Assembly (NCBI GenBank): GCA_031255275.1
Contig: JAIRSV010000004.1
Span: 1-28,432, forward strand
Length of the DNA: 28,432 bases
DNA from: Proteiniphilum sp.
Lineage (GTDB): Bacteria; Bacteroidota; Bacteroidia; Bacteroidales; Dysgonomonadaceae
Reading direction: 5' to 3'
The position numbers and the translations under genes are program-made. The notes under the pieces were generated by a model. The model ran no database searches and was not told the DNA's origin. It was given only the letters and a program-made list of their open reading frames with translations. Positions 16,461 to 24,129 of this stretch are shown here, one piece after another. Each line of letters opens with the position of its first letter. Positions within the stretch are counted from its first letter, which is position 1.

Positions 16461-18233
16461 TTACTGTTCGTTTTCCCATCCGGGAGGCTGAATGAGTTTG
16501 GGATTCAGCAGCTTTTGATTATGGGGGATCGGGACGTAATAGAACTTGTCGTGCCATGCGCGGTTCGCGCAGGTCAGAAACTCGATGTATCCTTCAGTGT
16601 CACTTTTAGCGCCATCTTTACTCAGATATATACTGGTTGGGTTACCATTTTCATTATACAGGAACTCTTTTGTAAGCGCTTTTTTGACATCTTCCTCCAA
16701 GTGTGCAATAGGCTCCTGGTCTTCGTCTTTTGGGCTTAGCAGCAGCGCCACGTCGGGAATGTCGTCACCCGTCACGTCGAATGCGCCCAGTTCCGAAATA
16801 TAGATTCCCCGGGGCTGTCGTCCCAGCAATTCTCCCTGCTTCCAGCGCTTGAGGTCGTCCGGCCGGAAGCCTTCGCAGGCCAGTTCAACCCTCCGTTCAT
16901 TCCGTATCTTTTCCAGCACGTTGCCCGACGTGTTGATAGCAGGCATTTCTATTCCCGTACGTCCTCTTATCCGGTTGACGGATTTATCCAAATCTGCCTG
17001 TGTGAGAGTTCCCCGTTCGGCTTTTGCCTCGGCGTAGATAAGCAGCACTTCGGCATACCTGAACAGGGGCAGGGAGGTATAATTCATATTGTATCCGTGA
17101 CGCTGCGACGTCTCGCGGGGATAAAACTTCAGCTGATCAAAACCTCCGCGGGTAATCCTGGGACGATAGGGAGTGTTATTCGGAAGCTCGGGCGATATTT
17201 TGAAGCCGGGATACGCAAATGTTTCCATCAAACGGGGATCCCTGTCTTCAAACAGTTCTGCATAAGACTTGTAAGAACCATCGTCTTTTGTTAGACTGAA
17301 CTCTTTTCCGTCACTCGTCTGATATGCCTCCATCAGAGAATGGCTGAGTCCCCAGTATTCGCCCAGCACGACGTGGGTATTGTTTCCCCTGCCCAGCGCC
17401 TGGTCATACTCCACGGCGAGGATGATCTCTTTGTTCTCTCTTAGCTTGGAAGAGTGAAACAGCGCTCCATAGCTGTCGTGAATTTCAAATACCTCCTTTC
17501 CCATGATCTCCTCACAGGCAGCCACGGCCTTTTCGAAAAAAGCGTTGGCCGTACCGGTCAGCCCTAACTCCGGATGATATTTGCGAAACGTGGCCTCGTG
17601 CAGGCTCACCCTTGCCAGCAGGGCGAGCGCCGCATACCGGTTGAGGCGCGTGCGCTGTCCCACGGCAGAGTGGATGTGGGCTGCGGCATATTCCAGATCC
17701 TTTATCACAGAGTCTACCACAACCGTTCTCGGGTCGGAAGCTTTGTAGAGATCCTCGTCCATCGCGCTCATCGCAGTGTTGTAGTAGGGTACGGACGAGT
17801 AGTTCTTTACCTTGTTATAGTAATAATACCCCCTGAAAAACTTTGCGATGCCGATATAGTGAAGGAGATCTGTTTCTGCAATATTCATCTGTTCGGGATA
17901 AATATTGTCCAGCATGTAATTGATCAGGCGCAGTCCCGCCCAGTCACTCCTGTCCCATCCCCCGATGTTGCTCGACGTAATGCTGTTATTGTTCACCATC
18001 GTGAACATGGTATTTGCATTCGTGCTGACCGTAACGTTGTCAGAACCCACGTCGTCCGTCGGCGCAGACAGGAATTGCTGATAGAATCTGTTCGAATACA
18101 ATTCCAGGTCGGAGGATGTTTTGAAATAGTCGTTAGCCGTAATTTCCGTCTTGGGATACCTCTCCAGGAAATCCTCGCAGGAAACCACTCCTGCCGCGGC
18201 AATCAATATAATAAGACTTACTATATTTTTCAT
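16461..18233 (-). CDS. SusD/RagB-family outer-membrane nutrient-binding lipoprotein
   Basis: A 590-residue SusD homologue. It is a surface lipoprotein that caps the SusC barrel and binds the nutrient (usually a glycan) before import. The signal peptide MKNIVSLIILIAAAGVVSC ends in the lipobox VVSC, with the lipidated Cys at 19. EDFLERYPKTEITANDYFKT directly after is the standard SusD mature start. TPR-like helices follow (about 90-230, IGIAKFFRGYYYYNKVKNY), and the C-terminal region has the family patterns PLFRYAEVLLIYAEAKAE, VNRIRGRTG and IRNERRVELACEGFRPDDLKRW, ending in YVPIPHNQKLLNPKLIQPPGW. It is complete, lies 19 bases downstream of susC and is followed by a strong terminator, so the operon ends here. 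Substrate cannot be predicted, as no enzymes follow. Confidence 0.96.
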   Translation of the reverse strand: MKNIVSLIILIAAAGVVSCEDFLERYPKTEITANDYFKTSSDLELYSNRFYQQFLSAPTDDVGSDNVTVSTNANTMFTMVNNNSITSSNIGGWDRSDWAGLRLINYMLDNIYPEQMNIAETDLLHYIGIAKFFRGYYYYNKVKNYSSVPYYNTAMSAMDEDLYKASDPRTVVVDSVIKDLEYAAAHIHSAVGQRTRLNRYAALALLARVSLHEATFRKYHPELGLTGTANAFFEKAVAACEEIMGKEVFEIHDSYGALFHSSKLRENKEIILAVEYDQALGRGNNTHVVLGEYWGLSHSLMEAYQTSDGKEFSLTKDDGSYKSYAELFEDRDPRLMETFAYPGFKISPELPNNTPYRPRITRGGFDQLKFYPRETSQRHGYNMNYTSLPLFRYAEVLLIYAEAKAERGTLTQADLDKSVNRIRGRTGIEMPAINTSGNVLEKIRNERRVELACEGFRPDDLKRWKQGELLGRQPRGIYISELGAFDVTGDDIPDVALLLSPKDEDQEPIAHLEEDVKKALTKEFLYNENGNPTSIYLSKDGAKSDTEGYIEFLTCANRAWHDKFYYVPIPHNQKLLNPKLIQPPGWENEQ

Positions 18234-18252
18234 ACAATTGTTCTTTATAAAA

Positions 18253-21200
18253 TCAGAATGTTATGTTTGCACCGATGGAATATATCCGCTGCATGGGATA
18301 TGCACCGCTGTTGAATCCGTTATACCGGTCTATGATCTCGGGATCCAGGTCGATACCCTTCTCCAGACGGCTTACGGTAAAGAGATTCTCGGCGCTGAAG
18401 TAGAAGCGCAGGTAAGAAATCTTCAAATGCGTCAGCGCGCTTTTGGGAAGCGAGTAGCCCACCGTCAGGTTCTTCATGCGCAGGTAAGAAGCATCCTGCA
18501 GGTACCTTGTCTGGGCTGCGGCCAGTTCCCTGTTGGCGTCCTCTGCGGCGTATGCCTTGACGCGGGGGAAGTAGGCATTGGGATTCTCCTCCGTCCAGTG
18601 ATCCATGTTCTTCTTCGTCACATTAGTCCACGGCTGCGCATAGATACCCCAGAAGTAGATGCTCGCAGCGCCCGGATACCAGTCGCGCTTGCCCACTCCC
18701 TGAAAGAAGGCACGCACATCAAGACCCTTCCAGTCGGCAGTCAGCTCCAGGCTGTAGGGGAAGCGAACCGACGTGTTGCCGATCACCCTCCTGTCGCCCG
18801 GATTTTCCAGCGTGTTGTCGCCGAATGTGATACTGTTATCACCGTCAAGGTCTTTCATTTTAATGTCTCCCGGCTGGAATTTATAGCCGACATCATCGGT
18901 ACCTATATTCCGCTGGTCAAGCGCGTCTGCTTCTTCCTGAGTTTTGAAAAAGCCGTCAGAGATAAAACCCCAGATCTCGCCTATTTTCCTGCCCGGATAA
19001 TAGTTGTTTAAATTATAGTTGGGGTTGTCATACTTCGTTATCTCCGACTGGCTGTCCGAGAGCATGAAGCTTACCGACCAGTTCAGCGGAGAGTCACTCA
19101 ACCGAAACCTGTCGCGATACGATACGGCAAATTCCCAACCCTTCGTTTTCAGGTCGGCGGCATTGGTGTTTGGCGGACTGGCCCCGAAAACGGCCGGCAA
19201 CTCCTTGCTCTGCGTCAGCATGTCGTCGGTATAGCGCGTATAGATGTCGAAATTGAGGTTCAGCTTGTTGAACAGGCCGAAATCCAGCCCGTAGTTCACG
19301 GTTCTGACCTTTTCCCAGCTCAGCGTGGGAGACACAACGCCCGGCTGATTCATCATCTGCGGCTGCACCCCGTCCAAAATATACGACATCTTTGCAGGCG
19401 ACATGTACGGAACGGCGGGATAATAGTCCGACAGCATCTGATTTCCCAGAGAACCGTAAGACCCCCTCAGCTTCAGGTTGGAAATCCCCAGCCTGTCGAA
19501 GGCGCCCGAGAGAAACTTTTCATTGATGATATTCCACGCGACCGACGCCGAGGGGAAAAATCCGTAACGGTCACCCTTCGGGAAACGCGAAGATCCGTCG
19601 TAACGCCCGTTCATCTCGAAGATATACCGGTTGTCATAAATGTAGTTGAACCTTCCGAACACACCCTCCAGGGCCAGTTCTCTCCGGATATTCCTTACCG
19701 CCGGATCGCCGGTTGCCAGGTTGATTTCCGGCAGCGACGTGGTGAGCAAGCCTGACCTGACGATCGAATACTCATACCTTTGTTCCAGTTCGCGGTTGTA
19801 ACCGGCCATGATGTTCAGGAAATGCCTGCCCGCAAAAGTATTGGTATAATTGGTATATATGTTATACACATTATACATATTTTCCCAGGAGTAGAATGCA
19901 CTGTGGTTGGTGCTTTCAATGCCTCTCTCGCCAAAAGTATCCAGAAGAGGCTGATCGGGGCCTGTCCGGTACCTCACCGCCAGATTTTCCCGATCGCGCG
20001 CCTTGTTGGTATGCCTGATGTTGACATCCGCGTTCACCTTCCAAATATCTTTGATGATATCTATCTGTGTCGTCAGCGACACCTGCGCTTCGTCGGTACG
20101 GTCTCTGCGGCGTCCCCCCTCATTCAATACGCCGATCAGTTCCGCTCCGGCCTTGCTCCATGTTCCGTCGGGGTTTTTGGGCACATCCAGCGAGGGGATT
20201 CTGTTGACCTGCCAGTAAAAATAGCCGTCGAGAAAAGAGGGAGAATCGTATGTCGCATTGGTATAAGAGAGATTAGCCCCCAGCTTCCACCATTTTGTGA
20301 GATTCGCGTCCGCTTTCGACCGGATATTATACCGGTTCAACACATCGTTCCCATACTTCAGCAATCCGCTCTGTTCATAATATCCGCCCGAAATGTAGTA
20401 AGAAAGATTCTCCGTTTTCCGGGACATATTCAGATTGGCCGTATAAGACGACGCCGTCTTCTTATGCGTTTCGTCAAACCAGTCGGTTTCTCCGTAATAT
20501 TGCCATACGTTGGGATTGGCAGGATTCGCTATAACCCTTTCGATAGAAGGATCTTCCGTAATCTTCCTTGCATAGTCCATCTGCTGCTCCGAATAGATTG
20601 CGGATAACGGGTATCTGGCAGCCTCCTTCATCTTCATCACCGTTTCAACACCCGTTTCGATGCCGGGCGTAATACCGCGGTCTCTCAGCGCATAGTTTCC
20701 GCTGAAATTGATTTGCAGCTTACCCTCCTTTGCGCTTTTTGTAGTAATCAATATTACGCCGAAGGCAGCCCGCGCACCATAAATGGCAGCGGCAGAAGCA
20801 TCCTTCAGCACAGTCACATTGTCAATATCATCGGGATTCAGGCGCGCCAGTTCGTCCCGCGTCACAGGCATATTATCCACCAGCACAAAAGTCTCGCCAT
20901 TCGTATCGTTGATAGACGTAAACCCGCGGATGTTAAAGATCGGAGCATCATCCGGCCGTCCGCTTCCTATCGTGATATTCAAGTTGGGAATCTTCCCCTG
21001 AAGACCCGAACCCACATTCGCGATCGGACGGCTGGCCAGAGCTTCCGAACCAACCGACTGCACCGCTCCCGACAGATTCACTTTCTTCTGGATCCCGTAA
21101 CCCACGATCACCAGATCGTCCAGCGTCTGAGTATCCTCGCTCAGCGTGATGTTCAGCGCCGTCTTTCCGGCAGTGTTCACCTCCTGCGCCAGATAGCCGA

Positions 21201-21786
21201 TATAAGAGATCTGGAGTACCGCGTTATCCTCCGCGCTTATCGCAAAATCCCCATCCATACCGGTCACCGTACCGTTGGAAGTACCCTTTTCCACAATATT
21301 GGCCCCGATAACAGGTTCACCCTGTTCGTCCACGACCCGTCCGGAAATCTGTTTCTTTTGTTGCCGGATGATCAATTCCGAAACAATAGATGCAACCTCC
21401 TCAGGAGTAGATTTGGCCTCGTCCGAGTAAATGACGATCTGGTTATCCAGTATCCTGTACGCAAGTTTTGTATCAGACAGGATACTGCGCAGGACTTCGT
21501 CGATATTCCGGGCATTTGCAGAGAGATTGACCTTCTTGTTGATACTCCCGGCAGCGTTTCCCGCAAAGATAAACCGGTAATCGCTTTGTTTCTCGATCTC
21601 TTCGCAAATCGCCTTGATAGAAGTCGATTTCATGTTGAGAGTCAAGTCAGCGTCTTGTGAATAACCGGTAGCCGCTTGTGAAAAGAGGATACCGAAAAAC
21701 AGTAAGAATAGGGTCATTCTCATGATTTTTAGAGCATATTTGAAATTATTGTCAGTTTCTTTTACTTCAATAGAATACTTGTTCAT
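18253..21786 (-). CDS. SusC/RagA-family TonB-dependent transporter with STN signalling domain
   Basis: A 1177-residue outer-membrane transporter. A 20-residue basic/acidic pre-region precedes a hydrophobic signal (about 22-43, ending GYSQD). The mature order is STN domain (about 47-122), which in this family contacts a FecR-type anti-sigma factor, then carboxypeptidase-regulatory-like domain (about 145-218, ISGRVVDEQGEPVIGANI), TonB-contact segment DDLVIVGYG (223-231), plug (about 233-350, with the NPDDIDNVTVLKDASAAAIYGARAAFGVI signature) and a 22-strand-type barrel to the C-terminal ITF. The STN domain, present only in a subset of SusC proteins, fits the sigma/anti-sigma pair just upstream. 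The ATG at 21786 overlaps a plus-strand promoter box. Import is TonB-driven; the substrate is unknown. Confidence 0.96.
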   Translation of the reverse strand: MNKYSIEVKETDNNFKYALKIMRMTLFLLFFGILFSQAATGYSQDADLTLNMKSTSIKAICEEIEKQSDYRFIFAGNAAGSINKKVNLSANARNIDEVLRSILSDTKLAYRILDNQIVIYSDEAKSTPEEVASIVSELIIRQQKKQISGRVVDEQGEPVIGANIVEKGTSNGTVTGMDGDFAISAEDNAVLQISYIGYLAQEVNTAGKTALNITLSEDTQTLDDLVIVGYGIQKKVNLSGAVQSVGSEALASRPIANVGSGLQGKIPNLNITIGSGRPDDAPIFNIRGFTSINDTNGETFVLVDNMPVTRDELARLNPDDIDNVTVLKDASAAAIYGARAAFGVILITTKSAKEGKLQINFSGNYALRDRGITPGIETGVETVMKMKEAARYPLSAIYSEQQMDYARKITEDPSIERVIANPANPNVWQYYGETDWFDETHKKTASSYTANLNMSRKTENLSYYISGGYYEQSGLLKYGNDVLNRYNIRSKADANLTKWWKLGANLSYTNATYDSPSFLDGYFYWQVNRIPSLDVPKNPDGTWSKAGAELIGVLNEGGRRRDRTDEAQVSLTTQIDIIKDIWKVNADVNIRHTNKARDRENLAVRYRTGPDQPLLDTFGERGIESTNHSAFYSWENMYNVYNIYTNYTNTFAGRHFLNIMAGYNRELEQRYEYSIVRSGLLTTSLPEINLATGDPAVRNIRRELALEGVFGRFNYIYDNRYIFEMNGRYDGSSRFPKGDRYGFFPSASVAWNIINEKFLSGAFDRLGISNLKLRGSYGSLGNQMLSDYYPAVPYMSPAKMSYILDGVQPQMMNQPGVVSPTLSWEKVRTVNYGLDFGLFNKLNLNFDIYTRYTDDMLTQSKELPAVFGASPPNTNAADLKTKGWEFAVSYRDRFRLSDSPLNWSVSFMLSDSQSEITKYDNPNYNLNNYYPGRKIGEIWGFISDGFFKTQEEADALDQRNIGTDDVGYKFQPGDIKMKDLDGDNSITFGDNTLENPGDRRVIGNTSVRFPYSLELTADWKGLDVRAFFQGVGKRDWYPGAASIYFWGIYAQPWTNVTKKNMDHWTEENPNAYFPRVKAYAAEDANRELAAAQTRYLQDASYLRMKNLTVGYSLPKSALTHLKISYLRFYFSAENLFTVSRLEKGIDLDPEIIDRYNGFNSGAYPMQRIYSIGANITF

Positions 21787-21793
21787 ATTTTTG
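21786..21793 (+). promoter_or_regulatory. Plus-strand -7 box facing away from susC
   Basis: TATTTTTG is a full TAnnTTTG match on the strand opposite to susC, and its first base pairs with the A of the susC start codon. TTTA at 21761-21764 (21 bases upstream) is a possible -33. It points at the terminator hairpin at 21838-21871. Confidence 0.5.
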
Positions 21794-21799
21794 TAATGA

Positions 21800-21871
21800 T
21801 TTTAGTTATTAATATACAGGGTAATTAGAATTATCAAGTCGGATGGTATTTACACTACCGTTCGACTTTTT
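21800..21871 (+). ncRNA. Candidate antisense small RNA over the susC leader
   Basis: No ORF is present. A plus-strand -7 box (21786-21793) and an intrinsic terminator (21838-21871) bracket about 72 bases, predicting a short RNA from about 21800 to 21871. It would be complementary to the susC mRNA from roughly 14 to 85 bases before its start codon. The first half is A/U-rich and unstructured, the second half is the terminator hairpin. In Bacteroides fragilis, cis-encoded antisense RNAs of this kind (DonS and relatives) lie between anti-sigma and susC genes and repress the locus. Here position, orientation and size agree. Expression is inferred from sequence signals alone. A minus-strand GTAACTT at 21889-21895 may belong to the sigma-dependent susC promoter. 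Confidence 0.5.
21838..21871 (+). terminator. Plus-strand intrinsic terminator between susC and the anti-sigma gene
   Basis: An 11-bp stem (21838-21848 with 21856-21866) has a 7-base loop and is followed by TTTTT (21867-21871). Two of the pairs are G-T wobbles in plus-strand RNA; in minus-strand RNA these become C-A mismatches. The structure therefore favours a plus-strand transcript. Confidence 0.65.
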
Positions 21872-21944
21872 GCAACCCACCCTTCGGCAAGTTACTTTTT
21901 TTTCATACGTTTCATCTATCCATAGGCAATACTGTTTTAATGGT

Positions 21945-23132
21945 TTATGACTCTTTGTAAATATATATCCGTTTCCCGTCCCTTCTGTACCTGGTATCGG
22001 AGATCAAAGTCAGCGCCGTCATAGCATTGTCCGGATTCTCCGACAGGATGATTTTCCCGGTACACGTCAGCCCCCGGAAAGAGACGTTGTCGCCATAATT
22101 GAACAAAAGATTGTAATACCGTTCTATCTGTTTAAGCGCCTCAGTCAAGGCAGTATCTTCAAACGAGAGATACCCCTCTCTCCAGCTGATAAGGGAAAAC
22201 ACATCTACCGTCCGGGTATCAAAAGTCCCTGTCGATTCGGAAAAGACAGCCTGTTCGCTGGGAGAAAGAAATAATTCCTTTCCCTCCGCAGATTGCAGGC
22301 CGACAGATCCGTCAACCAGCACCACAGACGAGGGAGACCCTGCGTAGGTGGATATATTAAGTTTTGTTCCGTACACTTTTACATCATAGCCGGATGTGTG
22401 TACACGGAACGGTTTATTTTTATCGGGAGTCACTTCTGCATACATTTCACCGGAGAGAAACACCTCGCGTCTTCCCGCGAAGCCGGAAGAAAATTCCAGG
22501 GAAGAACCGGAATTTAACCACACCTGCGTCCCGTCGGCCAGCGTAATGTTCGACCGTTTTCCGTAAGGCACGACCACCCTGTTCACCGTATTTTCTTCGA
22601 TGGAAATTTTTTCCGTCTCGCCCCGTTCGTTTTTCACCTGCGCAGTTTGATCGCCATCCATCCGTATGTCCACATTACTCTGAAAAGAAACGGTACTGTT
22701 ACCGGAAATAAATAAAATGTCTTCCGGTTCCAGTTCGCTCCCCACAATACAGTCCGGCGGGACGACCGGTTTCTCGTCGGCCCCGCCCATCTTCGTCCGG
22801 AGGTATAATAATGCGGAGAGTATCAACATGGCAATACATGCGGCGGCATAAGTAAAGCGGCGGACTCTGCGTTTACGGTTATAAGCGTCGAGCGACTGTT
22901 TCAGACGCAGCAGTGCGTCCTCTTTCCTTTCCCGCGATATTTTCAGAGACGATAAGTCAATATTTCCGAAATATTTCTCTGCCAGCAGCATATCGTTCCT
23001 TTCGCCGGAATGTAGACGCAGATACTCTTCCCAATACGTATCCAATTCCTCTGTGGGAAATAATTTCCACTCGATGAACTTTTCATCTTTCAGGAAACAG
23101 ATAAAGCGGTTTTCGTCTGTTTTTAATTGCAT
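21945..23132 (-). CDS. FecR-family anti-sigma factor
   Basis: A 395-residue inner-membrane anti-sigma factor. It holds the ECF sigma inactive until SusC's STN domain signals substrate. The cytoplasmic N-terminus (FLKDEKFIEWKLFPTEELDTYWEEYL) is the usual sigma-binding region. A single membrane helix is at about 94-111 (TYAAACIAMLILSALLYL). The periplasmic FecR domain is at about 183-280 (RVVVPYGKRSNITLADGTQVWLN, VEVTPDK-like strands, GTKLNISTYAG), and DUF4974, the STN-like partner domain, is at the C-terminus (about 318-393). The reading frame extends upstream to a TTG at 23222, but the ATG at 23132 matches family N-termini and is preferred. It lies between the sigma gene (139-base gap) and susC (158-base gap). 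Confidence 0.92.
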   Translation of the reverse strand: MQLKTDENRFICFLKDEKFIEWKLFPTEELDTYWEEYLRLHSGERNDMLLAEKYFGNIDLSSLKISRERKEDALLRLKQSLDAYNRKRRVRRFTYAAACIAMLILSALLYLRTKMGGADEKPVVPPDCIVGSELEPEDILFISGNSTVSFQSNVDIRMDGDQTAQVKNERGETEKISIEENTVNRVVVPYGKRSNITLADGTQVWLNSGSSLEFSSGFAGRREVFLSGEMYAEVTPDKNKPFRVHTSGYDVKVYGTKLNISTYAGSPSSVVLVDGSVGLQSAEGKELFLSPSEQAVFSESTGTFDTRTVDVFSLISWREGYLSFEDTALTEALKQIERYYNLLFNYGDNVSFRGLTCTGKIILSENPDNAMTALTLISDTRYRRDGKRIYIYKES

Positions 23133-23271
23133 AGATGTTTGAATACTATCTTTAAGACGAAGATATACCAGAAACATCATCGCTTTTTGAAAGAAAGAAA
23201 GATTTTCCTTTAATTTTAACAAAAAGAATGCGCGGTAAATTGTTTCGGAGTGAAGACTTAAAGCATAAAAT

Positions 23272-23820
23272 TCACTTTATCATCAGCAAAAGCATGGTGA
23301 TTGTCAGTGAAGAGTCTTTCAGTCTGGCGATCGATTTGCTGATCAGGTTGCGACACGCTGCGACGGAGATCTGCATAATGTCTGCAATTTCCTCGTAACT
23401 CTGTTCCCGGATATAACGCAGATAGACGATTTCCCGCTGGCGATCCGTCAGCCGCTTCAATACGTTTTCCACTTTCCGGCGTATCTCCTTTGCATCTTCC
23501 TCCATGATCAGTTTGTCCTCTATGGTCACATGCAACTGGAAGGGGATAATTTCCCGCGTATTGTCCTGCACGGAGAAGGGTGCGGTATCCTCCCTGTTGG
23601 TACGCTTTATGTCTATCAGCCGGTTCCTTAATGACCGCAGAAGATAAGACTTCAGGTTGTTTATTTCATTCAGCGAGAAGTGATGAGTACACAGTTTGTA
23701 GAAAACGTCGTGAATGGCATCCATTGCGGTTTGCTCGTCGAAACCCAAGTGTAAGGCATACGAATAGAGTATATCCAGATGTTCGTTGTATATATAGGCT
23801 ATATTTGAAAACCGAATCAT
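23272..23820 (-). CDS. ECF-type RNA polymerase sigma factor
   Basis: A 182-residue ECF sigma-70 factor. It is expected to direct RNA polymerase to the susC promoter when released by the neighbouring anti-sigma. Sigma-2 covers about 8-75 (HLDILYSYALHLGFDEQTAMDAIHDVFYKL, then SYLLRSLRNRLIDIKR), and sigma-4 covers about 118-168 (LKRLTDRQREIVYLRYIREQSYEEIADIM with the helix-turn-helix ISVAACRNLISKSIARLK). The ATG at 23820 is chosen because a purine-rich AAGAAGAGAGA precedes it closely. The frame continues to a TTG at 23877, across a palindrome, which is unlikely to be coding. The hydrophobic tail (TITMLLLMIK) is usual for this Bacteroidetes subgroup. Confidence 0.93.
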   Translation of the reverse strand: MIRFSNIAYIYNEHLDILYSYALHLGFDEQTAMDAIHDVFYKLCTHHFSLNEINNLKSYLLRSLRNRLIDIKRTNREDTAPFSVQDNTREIIPFQLHVTIEDKLIMEEDAKEIRRKVENVLKRLTDRQREIVYLRYIREQSYEEIADIMQISVAACRNLISKSIARLKDSSLTITMLLLMIK

Positions 23821-23837
23821 TCTCTCTTCTTTTGAAT

Positions 23838-23855
23838 TGCAATTTATAAATTGCA
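23838..23855. promoter_or_regulatory. 18-bp perfect palindrome in the sigma-factor leader
   Basis: TGCAATTTATAAATTGCA is perfectly self-complementary and lies 18 bases before the sigma ATG, just before its purine-rich ribosome-binding sequence. A near -7 box (TTATTTTG on the minus strand, 23875-23882) would place it inside the 5' leader. It could be an operator for a dimeric regulator or an RNA hairpin controlling translation. Confidence 0.5.
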
Positions 23856-23960
23856 GTGTAAACCGAATCGTATGCAAAATAATGAAAAAATCAATGAAGA
23901 ATAAAATTTACTCGCAGAAAACGAAAAATAAAACCTTTTCCCTTTACAAAATAAATTGTG

Positions 23961-23968
23961 TAAATTTG
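23961..23968 (+). promoter_or_regulatory. -7 box for the small gene and AddB-like gene
   Basis: TAAATTTG is a full TAnnTTTG match, with TTTC at 23937-23940 (20-base spacing) as a possible -33. Predicted transcription start is near 23976, about 16 bases before the ATG at 23992. Confidence 0.55.
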
Positions 23969-23991
23969 TGCAGGATAAGAAGATTTATCTT

Positions 23992-24129
23992 ATGAGCAAT
24001 AATAAAGTAATGGCTTCCATTGACATATCCCGCCCATCCGGTCGCAAAATCGTCCGCGAACTGCAAAATAAAAAAGCCGTAAAACTTGAATATCCCTTGC
24101 CGGAAGAGGATACCGACAACCTTATATGA
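23992..24129 (+). CDS. Small 45-residue hypothetical protein, coupled to the AddB-like gene
   Basis: A 45-codon ORF starting MSNNKVMASIDISRPSGRKI and ending EEDTDNLI. Three points support it: a promoter box 24 bases upstream, an ATG directly after an A/G-rich stretch (GGATAAGAAGA, 23973-23983), and a stop codon that overlaps the next gene's start as ATGA (24126-24129), the usual sign of translational coupling. The protein is highly charged: a short strand, a basic helix (GRKIVRELQNKKAVK), then an acidic tail. It resembles the short antitoxin-like proteins common in Bacteroidetes, but no toxin gene lies beside it, so no function is assigned. It could also be mainly a leader peptide for the nuclease. 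Confidence 0.65.
   Translation: MSNNKVMASIDISRPSGRKIVRELQNKKAVKLEYPLPEEDTDNLI

Noticed and set aside
23133..23222. N-terminal extension of the anti-sigma factor to a TTG start
   Set aside because: The added 30 residues are not like FecR-family N-termini, and the start codon is TTG; the ATG at 23132 fits the family.
23821..23877. N-terminal extension of the sigma factor to a TTG start
   Set aside because: The extension runs across the 18-bp palindrome, whereas the ATG at 23820 has a good purine-rich site and the usual family N-terminus.
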